From the IMG/VR virus record IMGVR_UViG_3300033999_000108, positions 1 to 28,762 of that record: a stretch of DNA of 28,762 nucleotides; one strand, written 5' to 3'. The position numbers and the translations under genes were made by a program. This document shows, piece by piece, positions 22,056-28,628 of the stretch (position 1 is its first letter; every line of letters begins with the position of its first letter). Origin of the DNA: a virus. The notes beneath the pieces are model-generated. The model searched no databases, had not been told where the DNA came from, and saw nothing but the letters and a program-made list of their open reading frames with translations.

Positions 22056-22084
22056 TTGACTACCAAAAATATGTTCGCTATAAT
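22056..22084 (+). promoter_or_regulatory. Consensus-like sigma-A promoter of the primase
   Basis: TTGACT (22056-22061), 17 bases, TATAAT (22079-22084). Transcription would begin near 22091, only about 11 bases before ATG 22102, so the leader is almost leaderless and holds just AGGAT as a ribosome site. Confidence 0.75.
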
Positions 22085-22101
22085 AAAGGTGTAGGATAGA
22101 T

Positions 22102-23013
22102 ATGGTAACAAAAGAATATCTAGAGTATGAGTTGGGTTTAAAGAAAGTAAAAGAACTGTCTAGTGGCTGGATAATGGCTTGTTGTCCTTTTCATCAGGAA
22201 AACAGGCCATCATTTGGAGTGAATAAAGAAACAGGAGTTTACAACTGTTTTGCATGTGGAGCTTCGGGAAATCTGGCAGACCTAATATCTTTTTGTAAAG
22301 GCATCAGTGTAGCGGATGCAGTAAAAGAGATTACAAAATCTGCAAAAACACTTTTCAAACAATCATCTCTTGTTATAAACTTAGATAAGAGAAAGGAGGA
22401 TATAATACTCTCTAAAACGATACTTAAAGAATATGCATACTATCATCCGTACCTGATTAAACGCGGTATAAGTAAAGAAACTCTTAAAAAATTTGCTGTA
22501 GGCTATGATATAACTAATAGAGCAGTTACGTTTCCCTTTTTTGATTTACAAGGAAATTTGCGGACGATTAAATATCGGAAAGTTGACAGTAAACAGTTTT
22601 GGTATTATCCTGGTGGAGAAGATAAATCAAAGTTGCTGTATTTAATACATGCAGTAAAAGGCTTAAAAAGGGTTTATATTGTTGAAGGTGAAGTAGATGC
22701 ACTTTATTGCTGGGAAAACGGCTTACCGGCTGTAGCTTTAAGCGGTAGCTGGATGACTAAAGAACAGGCAAAGCTGTTGCTTAGTACAGGAGTTAAAGAA
22801 GTCGTTATATTTACAGATAATGATAGTGCAGGAGAAAAAGCTAAAAACAGGATAATATCACTTTTAAGTAGGAGGAGAGTCCAGAAGTTTGTAGAATATA
22901 CTTTAGCAGTAAAAGATCCAAACGAAATGCCTAAAGACGTAATCAGGAATTTGACTTTGAAACCTGTTCCTTTGTTTCCTTGCACAAATCAATTAAGGCG
23001 TCGAGATATTTAA
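22102..23013 (+). CDS. DnaG-type primase (zinc finger + TOPRIM)
   Basis: A 303-residue primase that makes RNA primers. The N-terminal CHC2 zinc finger is C28, H31, C49, C52 (CPFH and CFACG). The TOPRIM part has VEGEVDAL (E195) and FTDNDSAG (D239, D241), the metal-binding acidic residues. It lacks the large C-terminal helicase-binding domain of bacterial DnaG, so it is a compact phage form. It has its own promoter at 22056-22084. Its last 71 bases overlap, tail to tail, the leftward Xre repressor gene. Confidence 0.88.
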   Translation: MVTKEYLEYELGLKKVKELSSGWIMACCPFHQENRPSFGVNKETGVYNCFACGASGNLADLISFCKGISVADAVKEITKSAKTLFKQSSLVINLDKRKEDIILSKTILKEYAYYHPYLIKRGISKETLKKFAVGYDITNRAVTFPFFDLQGNLRTIKYRKVDSKQFWYYPGGEDKSKLLYLIHAVKGLKRVYIVEGEVDALYCWENGLPAVALSGSWMTKEQAKLLLSTGVKEVVIFTDNDSAGEKAKNRIISLLSRRRVQKFVEYTLAVKDPNEMPKDVIRNLTLKPVPLFPCTNQLRRRDI

Positions 23014-23323
23014 TTAAGGTTTCTTCTGGAACTAAATCTAATAAAGTTTTAATCCTACTAATAAGCCGTAAACTTATTTCAGTTTGTGTTGACGTAACCT
23101 CATTTAATGATTTTTCTCCTAACAAGACAGAAGAAGGATAACCTAAAACAGAAGCTAAATCAAAAAGCATAGATAAAGAAGGATAACTACGGCCTATTTC
23201 AATTGAAGATATGGTAGTAGGTGATACTTTGAGTATTCGTGCCAAATCTGTTTGGCTTAACTGTTTAGACAACCTAAGCTTTTTTAATATATTTCCTAAT
23301 TCTTTTGGTGTTAATTTCTTCAT
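22943..23323 (-). CDS. Xre-family transcriptional repressor (CI-like)
   Basis: A 126-residue DNA-binding protein. Residues about 8-62 form the HTH_3 fold, with LSQTDLARILKVSPTTISSI (22-41) as the helix-turn-helix; the C-terminal part is a helical, probably dimerising segment without a LexA-type Ser-Lys peptidase site. It is the only leftward gene in the early region and faces rightward genes across a divergent control region with a perfect palindrome, which is the arrangement of a phage repressor. Its ATG has only a distant GAGGG site. The 3' end overlaps the primase by 71 bases. Being short, it may be induced by an antirepressor or a partner rather than by RecA self-cleavage. Confidence 0.8.
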   Translation of the reverse strand: MKKLTPKELGNILKKLRLSKQLSQTDLARILKVSPTTISSIEIGRSYPSLSMLFDLASVLGYPSSVLLGEKSLNEVTSTQTEISLRLISRIKTLLDLVPEETLIKYLDALIDLCKETKEQVSKSNS

Positions 23324-23366
23324 TGATCTTAATCATACCCTCTTGACTATGGAGTAATTCAATAGT

Positions 23367-23408
23367 AAAATAAGATTAAAAGGCAACGGTATCCCCACTA
23401 CCGCTGCC
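23367..23408 (-). terminator. Terminator/attenuator upstream of the repressor gene
   Basis: On the minus strand, GGCAGCGGTA (23408-23399) and TACCGTTGCC (23391-23382) form a 10-bp stem (one G-U) with a 7-base loop, followed by TTTTAATCTTATTTT. It lies between the leftward promoter and the repressor ATG, so it can act as an attenuator or end a small RNA. Confidence 0.7.
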
Positions 23409-23483
23409 ATGTTAAGAATGCGGTTTGTGCAATACGCCGCCCTCCTATTTTGATGGCGTAGTATTGCGTGGTATTTTATTGTC
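23367..23483 (-). ncRNA. Structured leader or small RNA of about 115 nt from the repressor promoter
   Basis: From a predicted start near 23483 to the terminator. It contains a stem, GCAATAC (23467-23461) with GTATTGC (23435-23429) plus a GCC/GGC extension and a 3-base bulge. AGGAGGG (23446-23440) sits in the loop, spaced 7 bases from a TTG (23432) that opens a 6-codon leader peptide ending TAA (23412). A GC-rich hairpin terminator follows. This fits a transcription-attenuation leader or a stable small RNA. Confidence 0.5.
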
Positions 23484-23489
23484 ACTTTT

Positions 23490-23518
23490 ATTATATCTAT
23501 TCTATTTATCTTTGTCAA
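23490..23518 (-). promoter_or_regulatory. Perfect consensus sigma-A promoter, leftward (repressor)
   Basis: Minus strand TTGACA (23518-23513), exactly 17 bases, TATAAT (23495-23490): a full match to both hexamers. It is expected to be the strongest promoter in the window and drives the leader and the Xre gene. The -35 box lies in the left half of the 23513-23531 palindrome. Confidence 0.85.
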
Positions 23519-23531
23519 CAGGGTGTTGACA
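23513..23531. promoter_or_regulatory. Operator palindrome between divergent promoters
   Basis: TGTCAACA (23513-23520), GGG, TGTTGACA (23524-23531): perfect 8-bp arms. Each arm contains a -35 hexamer, one for the leftward repressor and one for rightward transcription. A dimer bound here would block both promoters. The Xre protein is the obvious candidate ligand. Confidence 0.75.
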
Positions 23532-23554
23532 TTTTTATGGAAAAATTTTCTTAA
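23526..23554 (+). promoter_or_regulatory. Probable rightward early promoter (weak -10)
   Basis: TTGACA (23526-23531) followed, after 17 bases, by TCTTAA, a poor -10 match. It would read into the sigma-like gene. The -35 overlaps the operator palindrome, so repression by the Xre protein is expected; a helper factor may be needed for activity. Confidence 0.45.
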
Positions 23555-23571
23555 GAAGGAGGATTGTTTCT

Positions 23572-23583
23572 ATGTTATGGTAA
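23572..23583 (+). CDS. Three-codon minigene (M-L-W) with a strong ribosome site
   Basis: ATG TTA TGG TAA preceded by AAGGAGGA (23556-23563) at 8 bases, an optimal site with nothing longer to translate. It lies in the early leader 49 bases before the sigma-like gene. It resembles the two-codon minigenes of lambdoid phages and could be a regulatory leader, or the remnant of a lost gene. Confidence 0.35.
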   Translation: MLW

Positions 23584-23631
23584 AAATCGGCTAATCACAA
23601 CTGAATAACAACTGAATATAGCTTAACATGG

Positions 23632-24111
23632 GTGAGGAGATGCCATACGTCACATACTATTTCCTATGAAGATGCTATAAAATTTGCTAGGAAAGTGGCA
23701 GACGGATATGGAAGTAGATATGCAGACGATCTCTACAGTATTTTCTTAGAAACTACTTTGGATGCATTAACAAAATATGACGGGAGTACTGGAATATATT
23801 TCTATCTTAAAAGGTGTTATGTCTATGCTGCTAGAGATTTCTTTAGGAAGGAAAAAAAGCCAGTAGTTTATTTGGATGAAGTTCTGGAAAATGAAGATGG
23901 GGAGGTGAGCTATGATAGCATAGAAGAAGGAGTGTATATTCGAATGGCTCTTGAAAAGCTGCCAGAGGAGCAGAAAAAAATATGCTATCTTCTAGGGCAG
24001 GGTTTCAGCTATCGGCAAATAGCTGAAATGCTAGGTACTTACCCTATGAAGATAGCCCGTCACGTAAAACAAATTAGAAACCACCTCTTAAAAGAATTAT
24101 ATGCTGCTTAA
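23632..24111 (+). CDS. Sigma-70/ECF-like transcription factor
   Basis: A 159-residue protein. Residues about 10-80 resemble sigma region 2 (ARKVADGYGSRYADDLYSIF, then YFYLKRCYVYAARDFFRKEK) and 105-157 region 4 (ALEKLPEEQKKICYLLGQGF, SYRQIAEMLGTYPMKIARHV), a two-domain small sigma layout. GTG 23632 has no good ribosome site and the frame is closed by TGA at 23602, so the start is uncertain. It is the first rightward gene after the control region, fitting an early activator of later phage genes. It might instead be an ArpU/RinA-like late regulator. Confidence 0.7.
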   Translation: MRRCHTSHTISYEDAIKFARKVADGYGSRYADDLYSIFLETTLDALTKYDGSTGIYFYLKRCYVYAARDFFRKEKKPVVYLDEVLENEDGEVSYDSIEEGVYIRMALEKLPEEQKKICYLLGQGFSYRQIAEMLGTYPMKIARHVKQIRNHLLKELYAA

Positions 24112-24136
24112 ATCTAAAAATCAATAATTAATTTTT

Positions 24137-24166
24137 GGATGGGCGTTACAAGTGTAATGCCCATCC
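24137..24166 (+). promoter_or_regulatory. Hairpin in the leader of the SSB gene
   Basis: GGATGGGCGTTACA (24137-24150) and TGTAATGCCCATCC (24153-24166) pair along their length with one G-U. There is no T tract after it, so it is not a normal terminator. It abuts the repeated leader element, as does the GTTACA-bearing inverted repeat at copy 1. Confidence 0.6.
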
Positions 24167-24192
24167 TAATCTATTAGTAGAAAGGCAATTAA
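24163..24192 (+). promoter_or_regulatory. Repeated leader element, copy 2 (before SSB)
   Basis: Nearly identical to 20089-20117 (ATCCTAAT, then TTAGTAGAA, GGCA, TTAA shared). It lies 21 bases before GTG 24213 and starts in the right arm of the hairpin 24137-24166. No sigma-A hexamers are visible nearby. Confidence 0.6.
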
Positions 24193-24212
24193 AGATTAAG
24201 GAGGAATAAATA

Positions 24213-24836
24213 GTGAACAACGTCTTTGTAGCCAGTGGTAAACAAGTTAAAGAAAATATTAATAAGCCAGAAATATCATCAAATGTTTTTATTCGACTAG
24301 ATGATGGTCAGCATGTCCGAATTGTTTTCTTTCCGAACGAGGAAGATCTTTTTCAGCAGTATTACAGTCATTCTGATTTTAAAAAGAAGATATTCTCTCA
24401 TCCATGCTTAATCAATGACTGTCCTTCATGTGCCGCAGACATTAAACGGACTACTAAAATTCTTGTACCAGTTTATGACTTGGATGCTGATGAAATCCGC
24501 ATAATTGATGCTTCGGCTAGGCAGTTATCTAATATTTGCCAGATATTAGATGAATATGCTGATGAACCTGGGTTGGCTTTTAAGTACAGTCGTACAGGTA
24601 AACAATTGGATACTGTTTACTCATTAACTCCTATTTTTCCATCTAAATTGAGTAAAGAAGATAGGGCTAAAATTGCTAAAGTACCTGAATTGAGGAAGCA
24701 AGTTACAGAAGAATTTTTACTCCAAGCTTTGAGACCAAAGACAAAAGAACAGATATTGGAAATGCTTAACAAAGGTCAGACTCAAACTGAAGATGAAAAT
24801 ATAAAGCCTATGGGAGATGAAGATCTGCCGTTCTAA
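24213..24836 (+). CDS. Single-stranded DNA-binding protein (gp32-like, zinc cluster, acidic tail)
   Basis: A 207-residue protein. GTG 24213 follows AAGGAGG by 8 bases. H63, C65, C70 and C73 (SHPCLINDCPSC) form a probable zinc site inside an OB-type core, as in T4 gp32. The C-terminus is acidic and ends DEDLPF, the tip used by SSB proteins to bind polymerase, primase and helicase partners. The middle (FLLQALRPKTKEQILEMLNK) is a helical linker. It lies directly before the DNA polymerase, consistent with a replication role. Confidence 0.8.
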   Translation: MNNVFVASGKQVKENINKPEISSNVFIRLDDGQHVRIVFFPNEEDLFQQYYSHSDFKKKIFSHPCLINDCPSCAADIKRTTKILVPVYDLDADEIRIIDASARQLSNICQILDEYADEPGLAFKYSRTGKQLDTVYSLTPIFPSKLSKEDRAKIAKVPELRKQVTEEFLLQALRPKTKEQILEMLNKGQTQTEDENIKPMGDEDLPF

Positions 24837-24852
24837 GAACGGGGGCTGTAAA

Positions 24853-26895
24853 ATGTGGGCTGAAATATTTCAATACAAATGGGCGCAGGAAAGGAGAGAA
24901 CAATTAGAGAGAGTTAAAAAAGCATTAGAAGCTGGTATCCTTGTTAGGGAGAATGAAAAGAAGAAACTTACTCAAAAAGAGTTTTTGGATTTAGCAAGGC
25001 AATTAAATGAAAAGGAAAGACAAGAAAAAATAGAGTACTTACTTAGGAATAAGCCAGACAACTACTTTTTGGTAAATACGGAACGTCTTTTGAAAAGACT
25101 ATGTGAGTTATGCTTGCAGGAAGAAGAAATTTCTTTAGATATAGAAACATCTCCTCAACCTGGTGGAGCCAAGGAAGATGCCTTAGATCCGTGGAAGGGG
25201 GTGATTGTTGGCATCTCCCTTGGCCTGCCAAAAGCTAACAAATATTTCTATATTCCTGTAGGTCACTCTAGTGGCTTGCAGTTATCATTAAAAACAGTTG
25301 TAGATGCCTTAAAAGATATTAACCGTTGTTTAATAATGCATAATTCACCTTTTGATACTAAATTCTTGTACCTTAATGGTTTGGATGTAATAGATTTAAT
25401 TTCTTATGACAGTTTGTTAGCTGCAAAAGTTCTTAATGAAAATGATGATCATGGGTTGAAAAGCTTATGTTCTCGTTATTTAAAGATGGAAACAACTGAT
25501 TACGAAGATTTATTTGGCCCGATACCTTTTAGGGAAATTCCAATTGATGTTGCCCTTGTGTATGCGGCTAAAGATGCTGAAATGACTATTAGATTAGCTG
25601 AATTTCAACGTGAGCATTTAGCATTACGGCCAAAATTAGCTAGATTATTTTATGAAATAGAAATGCCTGTTATGTGTGAGATGATAAAGGCAGATTTAAC
25701 TGGCAGTGCTTTTGATGTTGAGGAATGTGCTAAGTTAGATAAAGAGTTAGGTCAAGAGCAAAGTAAAATTGAAGCAGAGATTAAAGTAATGATAGGTGAT
25801 GTAAACATTAATTCTCCAGCTCAATTATCAAGAGTTTTGTATGATGAGTTAAAGCTTATTGATATTAGTGGAAAAAGATCAACGGGTGTAAAAGTGCTAA
25901 AGAAATTAAGTAACAAACATGATGTTATACCTAAAATTCTAGAGTATAGGGCTATAGCAAAGTTGCGTCAGGCATTTACTCAGAAGTTACCTAATGAACT
26001 TAAAAAAGATGGCAGAATACATCCTTGGCATAACACTTATGGAGCACATACTGGCAGGTTTAGTTGTAATAATCCTAATACGCAACAATTGCCAGCAAAG
26101 GATGAAAGATCACGTAGAGTAAGGCAGTTATTTGTTGCTGATTCTGGAAGGATATTTATTTCAATTGATTACAGTCAAATTGAGCTTAGATTGTTAGCTC
26201 ATTTCAGTCAAGATGAGAATATGATGAGGGCTTATCGAGAAGGAATTGATATTCATGCGATAACAGCAAGTAAGGTGTTTGGTCTGCCGATAGAAAAGAT
26301 TTTAGATGATGAGCAAAATGGGGGTAGTAAGGAACGAAAAAAAGCTAAAAACGTAAACTTTGGTATCAGCTACTTAATTACAGCTAAAGGATTGGCTGAT
26401 CAGATAGGATGTAGTGATGAGGAAGCTCAAAAAATTATCGAAGATTACTTTAGGAATTTTCCGAAGGTAAAACAGTTCATAGAAAACACAATTGAAACTA
26501 CTAGAAGGAGGGGGTATGCAGAGACAATTTTAGGCCGTAAACGGCGTCTGCATAAGACTATTAGGAGTAGCGATTATTCTGAAAGAGCTTCTGCTGAACG
26601 CCAGGCAGTTAATTTTGTGATTCAAGGGAGTGCTGCTGATTTACTGAAAAAGGCTATAGTAGACTTACAACCTGTACTGAAAAAGTATGATACTTATATA
26701 CGTTTTCAGGTGCATGATGAATTGATTTTTGATGCTCCTGAAAATATTACTAGAGAAGCTTTAGAAGAAATAATGGAAACAATGAGGAACGCAATTAAAA
26801 TTGATGTTCCCATTGAAGTTGATGCTGAAATTTATCCTCATAGGTGGGCTGAAGGTGTAAAGATTGATGAATGGTTTGATAATAGAAGTAGTTAA
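24853..26895 (+). CDS. polA-like: Family A DNA polymerase with 3'-5' exonuclease
   Basis: A 680-residue replicative polymerase. ATG 24853 behind GGGGGCTG is preferred over an upstream in-frame codon. The exonuclease motifs are SLDIETS (D96, E98), NSPFDTKF (D168) and YAAKDAE (Y237, D241). Polymerase motif A is SIDYSQIELR (D439). Motif B is RKKAKNVNFGISYL (R495, K499, F503, Y507), with leucine where YG is usual. Motif C is VHDELIFDAP (D622, E623). There is no 5' nuclease domain. The first 90 residues are an extra charged helical part. It lies between SSB and small phage proteins, completing a phage-encoded replisome. Confidence 0.92.
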   Translation: MWAEIFQYKWAQERREQLERVKKALEAGILVRENEKKKLTQKEFLDLARQLNEKERQEKIEYLLRNKPDNYFLVNTERLLKRLCELCLQEEEISLDIETSPQPGGAKEDALDPWKGVIVGISLGLPKANKYFYIPVGHSSGLQLSLKTVVDALKDINRCLIMHNSPFDTKFLYLNGLDVIDLISYDSLLAAKVLNENDDHGLKSLCSRYLKMETTDYEDLFGPIPFREIPIDVALVYAAKDAEMTIRLAEFQREHLALRPKLARLFYEIEMPVMCEMIKADLTGSAFDVEECAKLDKELGQEQSKIEAEIKVMIGDVNINSPAQLSRVLYDELKLIDISGKRSTGVKVLKKLSNKHDVIPKILEYRAIAKLRQAFTQKLPNELKKDGRIHPWHNTYGAHTGRFSCNNPNTQQLPAKDERSRRVRQLFVADSGRIFISIDYSQIELRLLAHFSQDENMMRAYREGIDIHAITASKVFGLPIEKILDDEQNGGSKERKKAKNVNFGISYLITAKGLADQIGCSDEEAQKIIEDYFRNFPKVKQFIENTIETTRRRGYAETILGRKRRLHKTIRSSDYSERASAERQAVNFVIQGSAADLLKKAIVDLQPVLKKYDTYIRFQVHDELIFDAPENITREALEEIMETMRNAIKIDVPIEVDAEIYPHRWAEGVKIDEWFDNRSS

Positions 26896-27082
26896 CCTTT
26901 CTACATTAGAAAAGCGTGTTTATACTATGACACCAAAAGAAGCTGTAAAAGCTGCATATTTGCAGTCTAACCATGATTATAATACTTGGGATTATAGTAA
27001 ACATAATTTACATGTTATTGAAGGGAAATATACTGTTGCTTGTGGTGATTGGGTTGCTCTAAAAAGAAATAAAAGTTATTAA
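26867..27082 (+). CDS. Small conserved phage protein
   Basis: A 71-residue protein overlapping the polymerase end by 29 bases. ATG 26867 follows GGTGTAAAG. It reads as EVVNLSTLEKRVYTMTPKEA, then VKAAYLQSNHDYNTWDYSKH and a YTVACGDWVALKR end, a pattern found in small unnamed proteins of Gram-positive phage replication modules. It has no known catalytic residues. Its place after the polymerase suggests a replication-accessory or regulatory part, but the function is unknown. Confidence 0.6.
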   Translation: MNGLIIEVVNLSTLEKRVYTMTPKEAVKAAYLQSNHDYNTWDYSKHNLHVIEGKYTVACGDWVALKRNKSY

Positions 27083-27103
27083 AATGGAGGTATTTTTGAT
27101 ACT

Positions 27104-27988
27104 ATGAGTGCATATGAACCAGAATTAGGGCACATGGTGTTTGGTAATGGATGGGGAGAGTTTGGAGTACCTAAACAAGTAGGAGAGATGCTTTACGAAC
27201 TTGCTGAAAATTTAATTGATAGTATTAATGATGATCCTGTTTATGGAACTGAATATGTAAATGATGTATTTGAGATGCACCCTTATTATTGGGGTGATTG
27301 CACTTGTGGTTTTGAAGATGAAGAAATAGAATGGGAAGAAACCCATCCACATAAATCTGATTGTTTCCATGTTAAGTATGAAAGATATATAGTAGAGCTA
27401 GAACAAAAAGGTATTTTACCCTACGGTAAAACTGAAAGAGAATATAATAAACTATTAAAGCAGTTTGCTAAGGAAAATGGCTTTAAAGGTTTATATGGTA
27501 TTGCTATCTATTGTGATTGTGGCCGTGATGAAGAGTATGAAAAATGGCGAGAAACTCATGATCATAAACCTGATTGTCCAATAGTAGTGCCTAACTTTCT
27601 TTATAAACCTACAGGTTTAGCTATTTACTGGTATAAGTACATTGGTCGAGACATGTCTGCAAATCAGAAAATAAGACTTAGAGAGTTTAGAGAGATTATT
27701 AATTACTGTTTACAGTCGGCTGAAGAGGATATTAAGAAAGCTTCTGAAAAGAAGAATATACAAAGAGCCAAAAAAGAACAATGGAAAGAAAATAAGAGGG
27801 CAAAAGGTTATATTTGTCAAGATTGTGTTAATTTCCTTGAAGAAAATCATGAAGGAAAAGTTATATGTTTTGTTTATATTAAGGAAGAAGAAAAAGTCAC
27901 AGAAGATGGTTTGAGTGTAATTACAACAATCCCTATTCCTCAAGATTATAAAAAGGAATGTGTAGACTATATTAAATTTGGTTCATAA
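27104..27988 (+). CDS. Phage protein with duplicated CxC / HxH-C metal-site modules
   Basis: A 294-residue protein of unknown function. Two similar segments are present: C66-x-C68-G, then H81, H83 and C87 (ETHPHKSDC), and C137-x-C139-G, then H152, H154 and C158 (ETHDHKPDC). Both have the order CxCG, an acidic stretch with W, ETHxHKxDC, so an internal duplication and two metal sites are likely. A WYKYIGRDMS motif and a C-terminal CQDC...C part follow. ATG 27104 has GGAGGT at a long spacing. It belongs to an unnamed group of phage accessory proteins. Confidence 0.7.
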   Translation: MSAYEPELGHMVFGNGWGEFGVPKQVGEMLYELAENLIDSINDDPVYGTEYVNDVFEMHPYYWGDCTCGFEDEEIEWEETHPHKSDCFHVKYERYIVELEQKGILPYGKTEREYNKLLKQFAKENGFKGLYGIAIYCDCGRDEEYEKWRETHDHKPDCPIVVPNFLYKPTGLAIYWYKYIGRDMSANQKIRLREFREIINYCLQSAEEDIKKASEKKNIQRAKKEQWKENKRAKGYICQDCVNFLEENHEGKVICFVYIKEEEKVTEDGLSVITTIPIPQDYKKECVDYIKFGS

Positions 27989-28013
27989 ACGGTTTATTTT
28001 AGGGTGAGTTAAA

Positions 28014-28628
28014 ATGATTGAATATAGATATTCATACAAAGATCCTGTGGTAGTACAGAAAATAGCTCAAACTATTTGTGATTTAAGGCAGGAATTAGAT
28101 CGAGATCAAACACGTCAACTTGTAATAGTCTGTATAGGTACTGATCGTTCTACTGGAGATAGTCTGGGGCCATTGGTAGGTACTTTTATAAGAGAAAAAT
28201 TAATAGATAAACTAACTGTTTATGGAACTTTAGATGAACCTGTTCATGCTTTGAATTTAAGAGAGTGTTTAAATAATATTAAACAAATTAAAAATCCATT
28301 AATAATTGCTGTTGATGCATCATTAGGTAGAGAAAAAAGTGTAGGTGATATTATTATTGGGAAGGGAAGTCTTATACCAGGTATTGGTGTAAATAAAGAG
28401 TTACCTAAAATTGGGGATATATTCATTAAGGGAATAGTTAATATTGATGCAAGTCATTTTAGTAATAGTTTTACACATTTGATACTGCAAAATACTCGTT
28501 TAGGATTGGTATGGAAAATGGCTAATGTAATTGCTAGAGGAATTGAGAAAGCTATAACACAAGATAGAATAAATGATATGTATTCTAGTTCATATTGTGA
28601 GTATGCTGTGGTAAGCTGTGTTAGCTAA
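28014..28628 (+). CDS. yyaC-like: YyaC-type sporulation protein (DUF1256, spore-protease-like)
   Basis: A 204-residue protein matching the YyaC family of spore-forming Bacillota: CIGTDRSTGDSLGPLVG (40-56), YGTLDEPVHALNL (70-82), IIAVDASLG (97-105), IPGIGVNKELPKIGDI (121-136) and LQNTRLGLVWKMAN (158-171). The fold is related to the GPR germination protease, but the biochemical role of YyaC is not settled. It starts at ATG 28014 with AGGGTGAG upstream. Carriage by a phage is unusual; it could affect sporulation of a lysogen or entry into the spore. It is the last gene before the structured tail of the window. Confidence 0.85.
   Translation: MIEYRYSYKDPVVVQKIAQTICDLRQELDRDQTRQLVIVCIGTDRSTGDSLGPLVGTFIREKLIDKLTVYGTLDEPVHALNLRECLNNIKQIKNPLIIAVDASLGREKSVGDIIIGKGSLIPGIGVNKELPKIGDIFIKGIVNIDASHFSNSFTHLILQNTRLGLVWKMANVIARGIEKAITQDRINDMYSSSYCEYAVVSCVS

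Noticed and set aside
22704-22985. Leftward 93-residue frame within the primase TOPRIM region
   Set aside because: Antisense shadow; the plus-strand frame carries the conserved TOPRIM residues.
23333-23518. Leftward 61-residue frame in the control region
   Set aside because: It spans the promoter -35, the leader hairpin and the terminator; it has no ribosome site at its start and reads as low-complexity hydrophobic text. The promoter, leader and terminator reading explains the bases better.
24137-24166. Intrinsic terminator after the sigma-like gene
   Set aside because: Good stem but no T tract on either strand, so a leader or operator role fits better.
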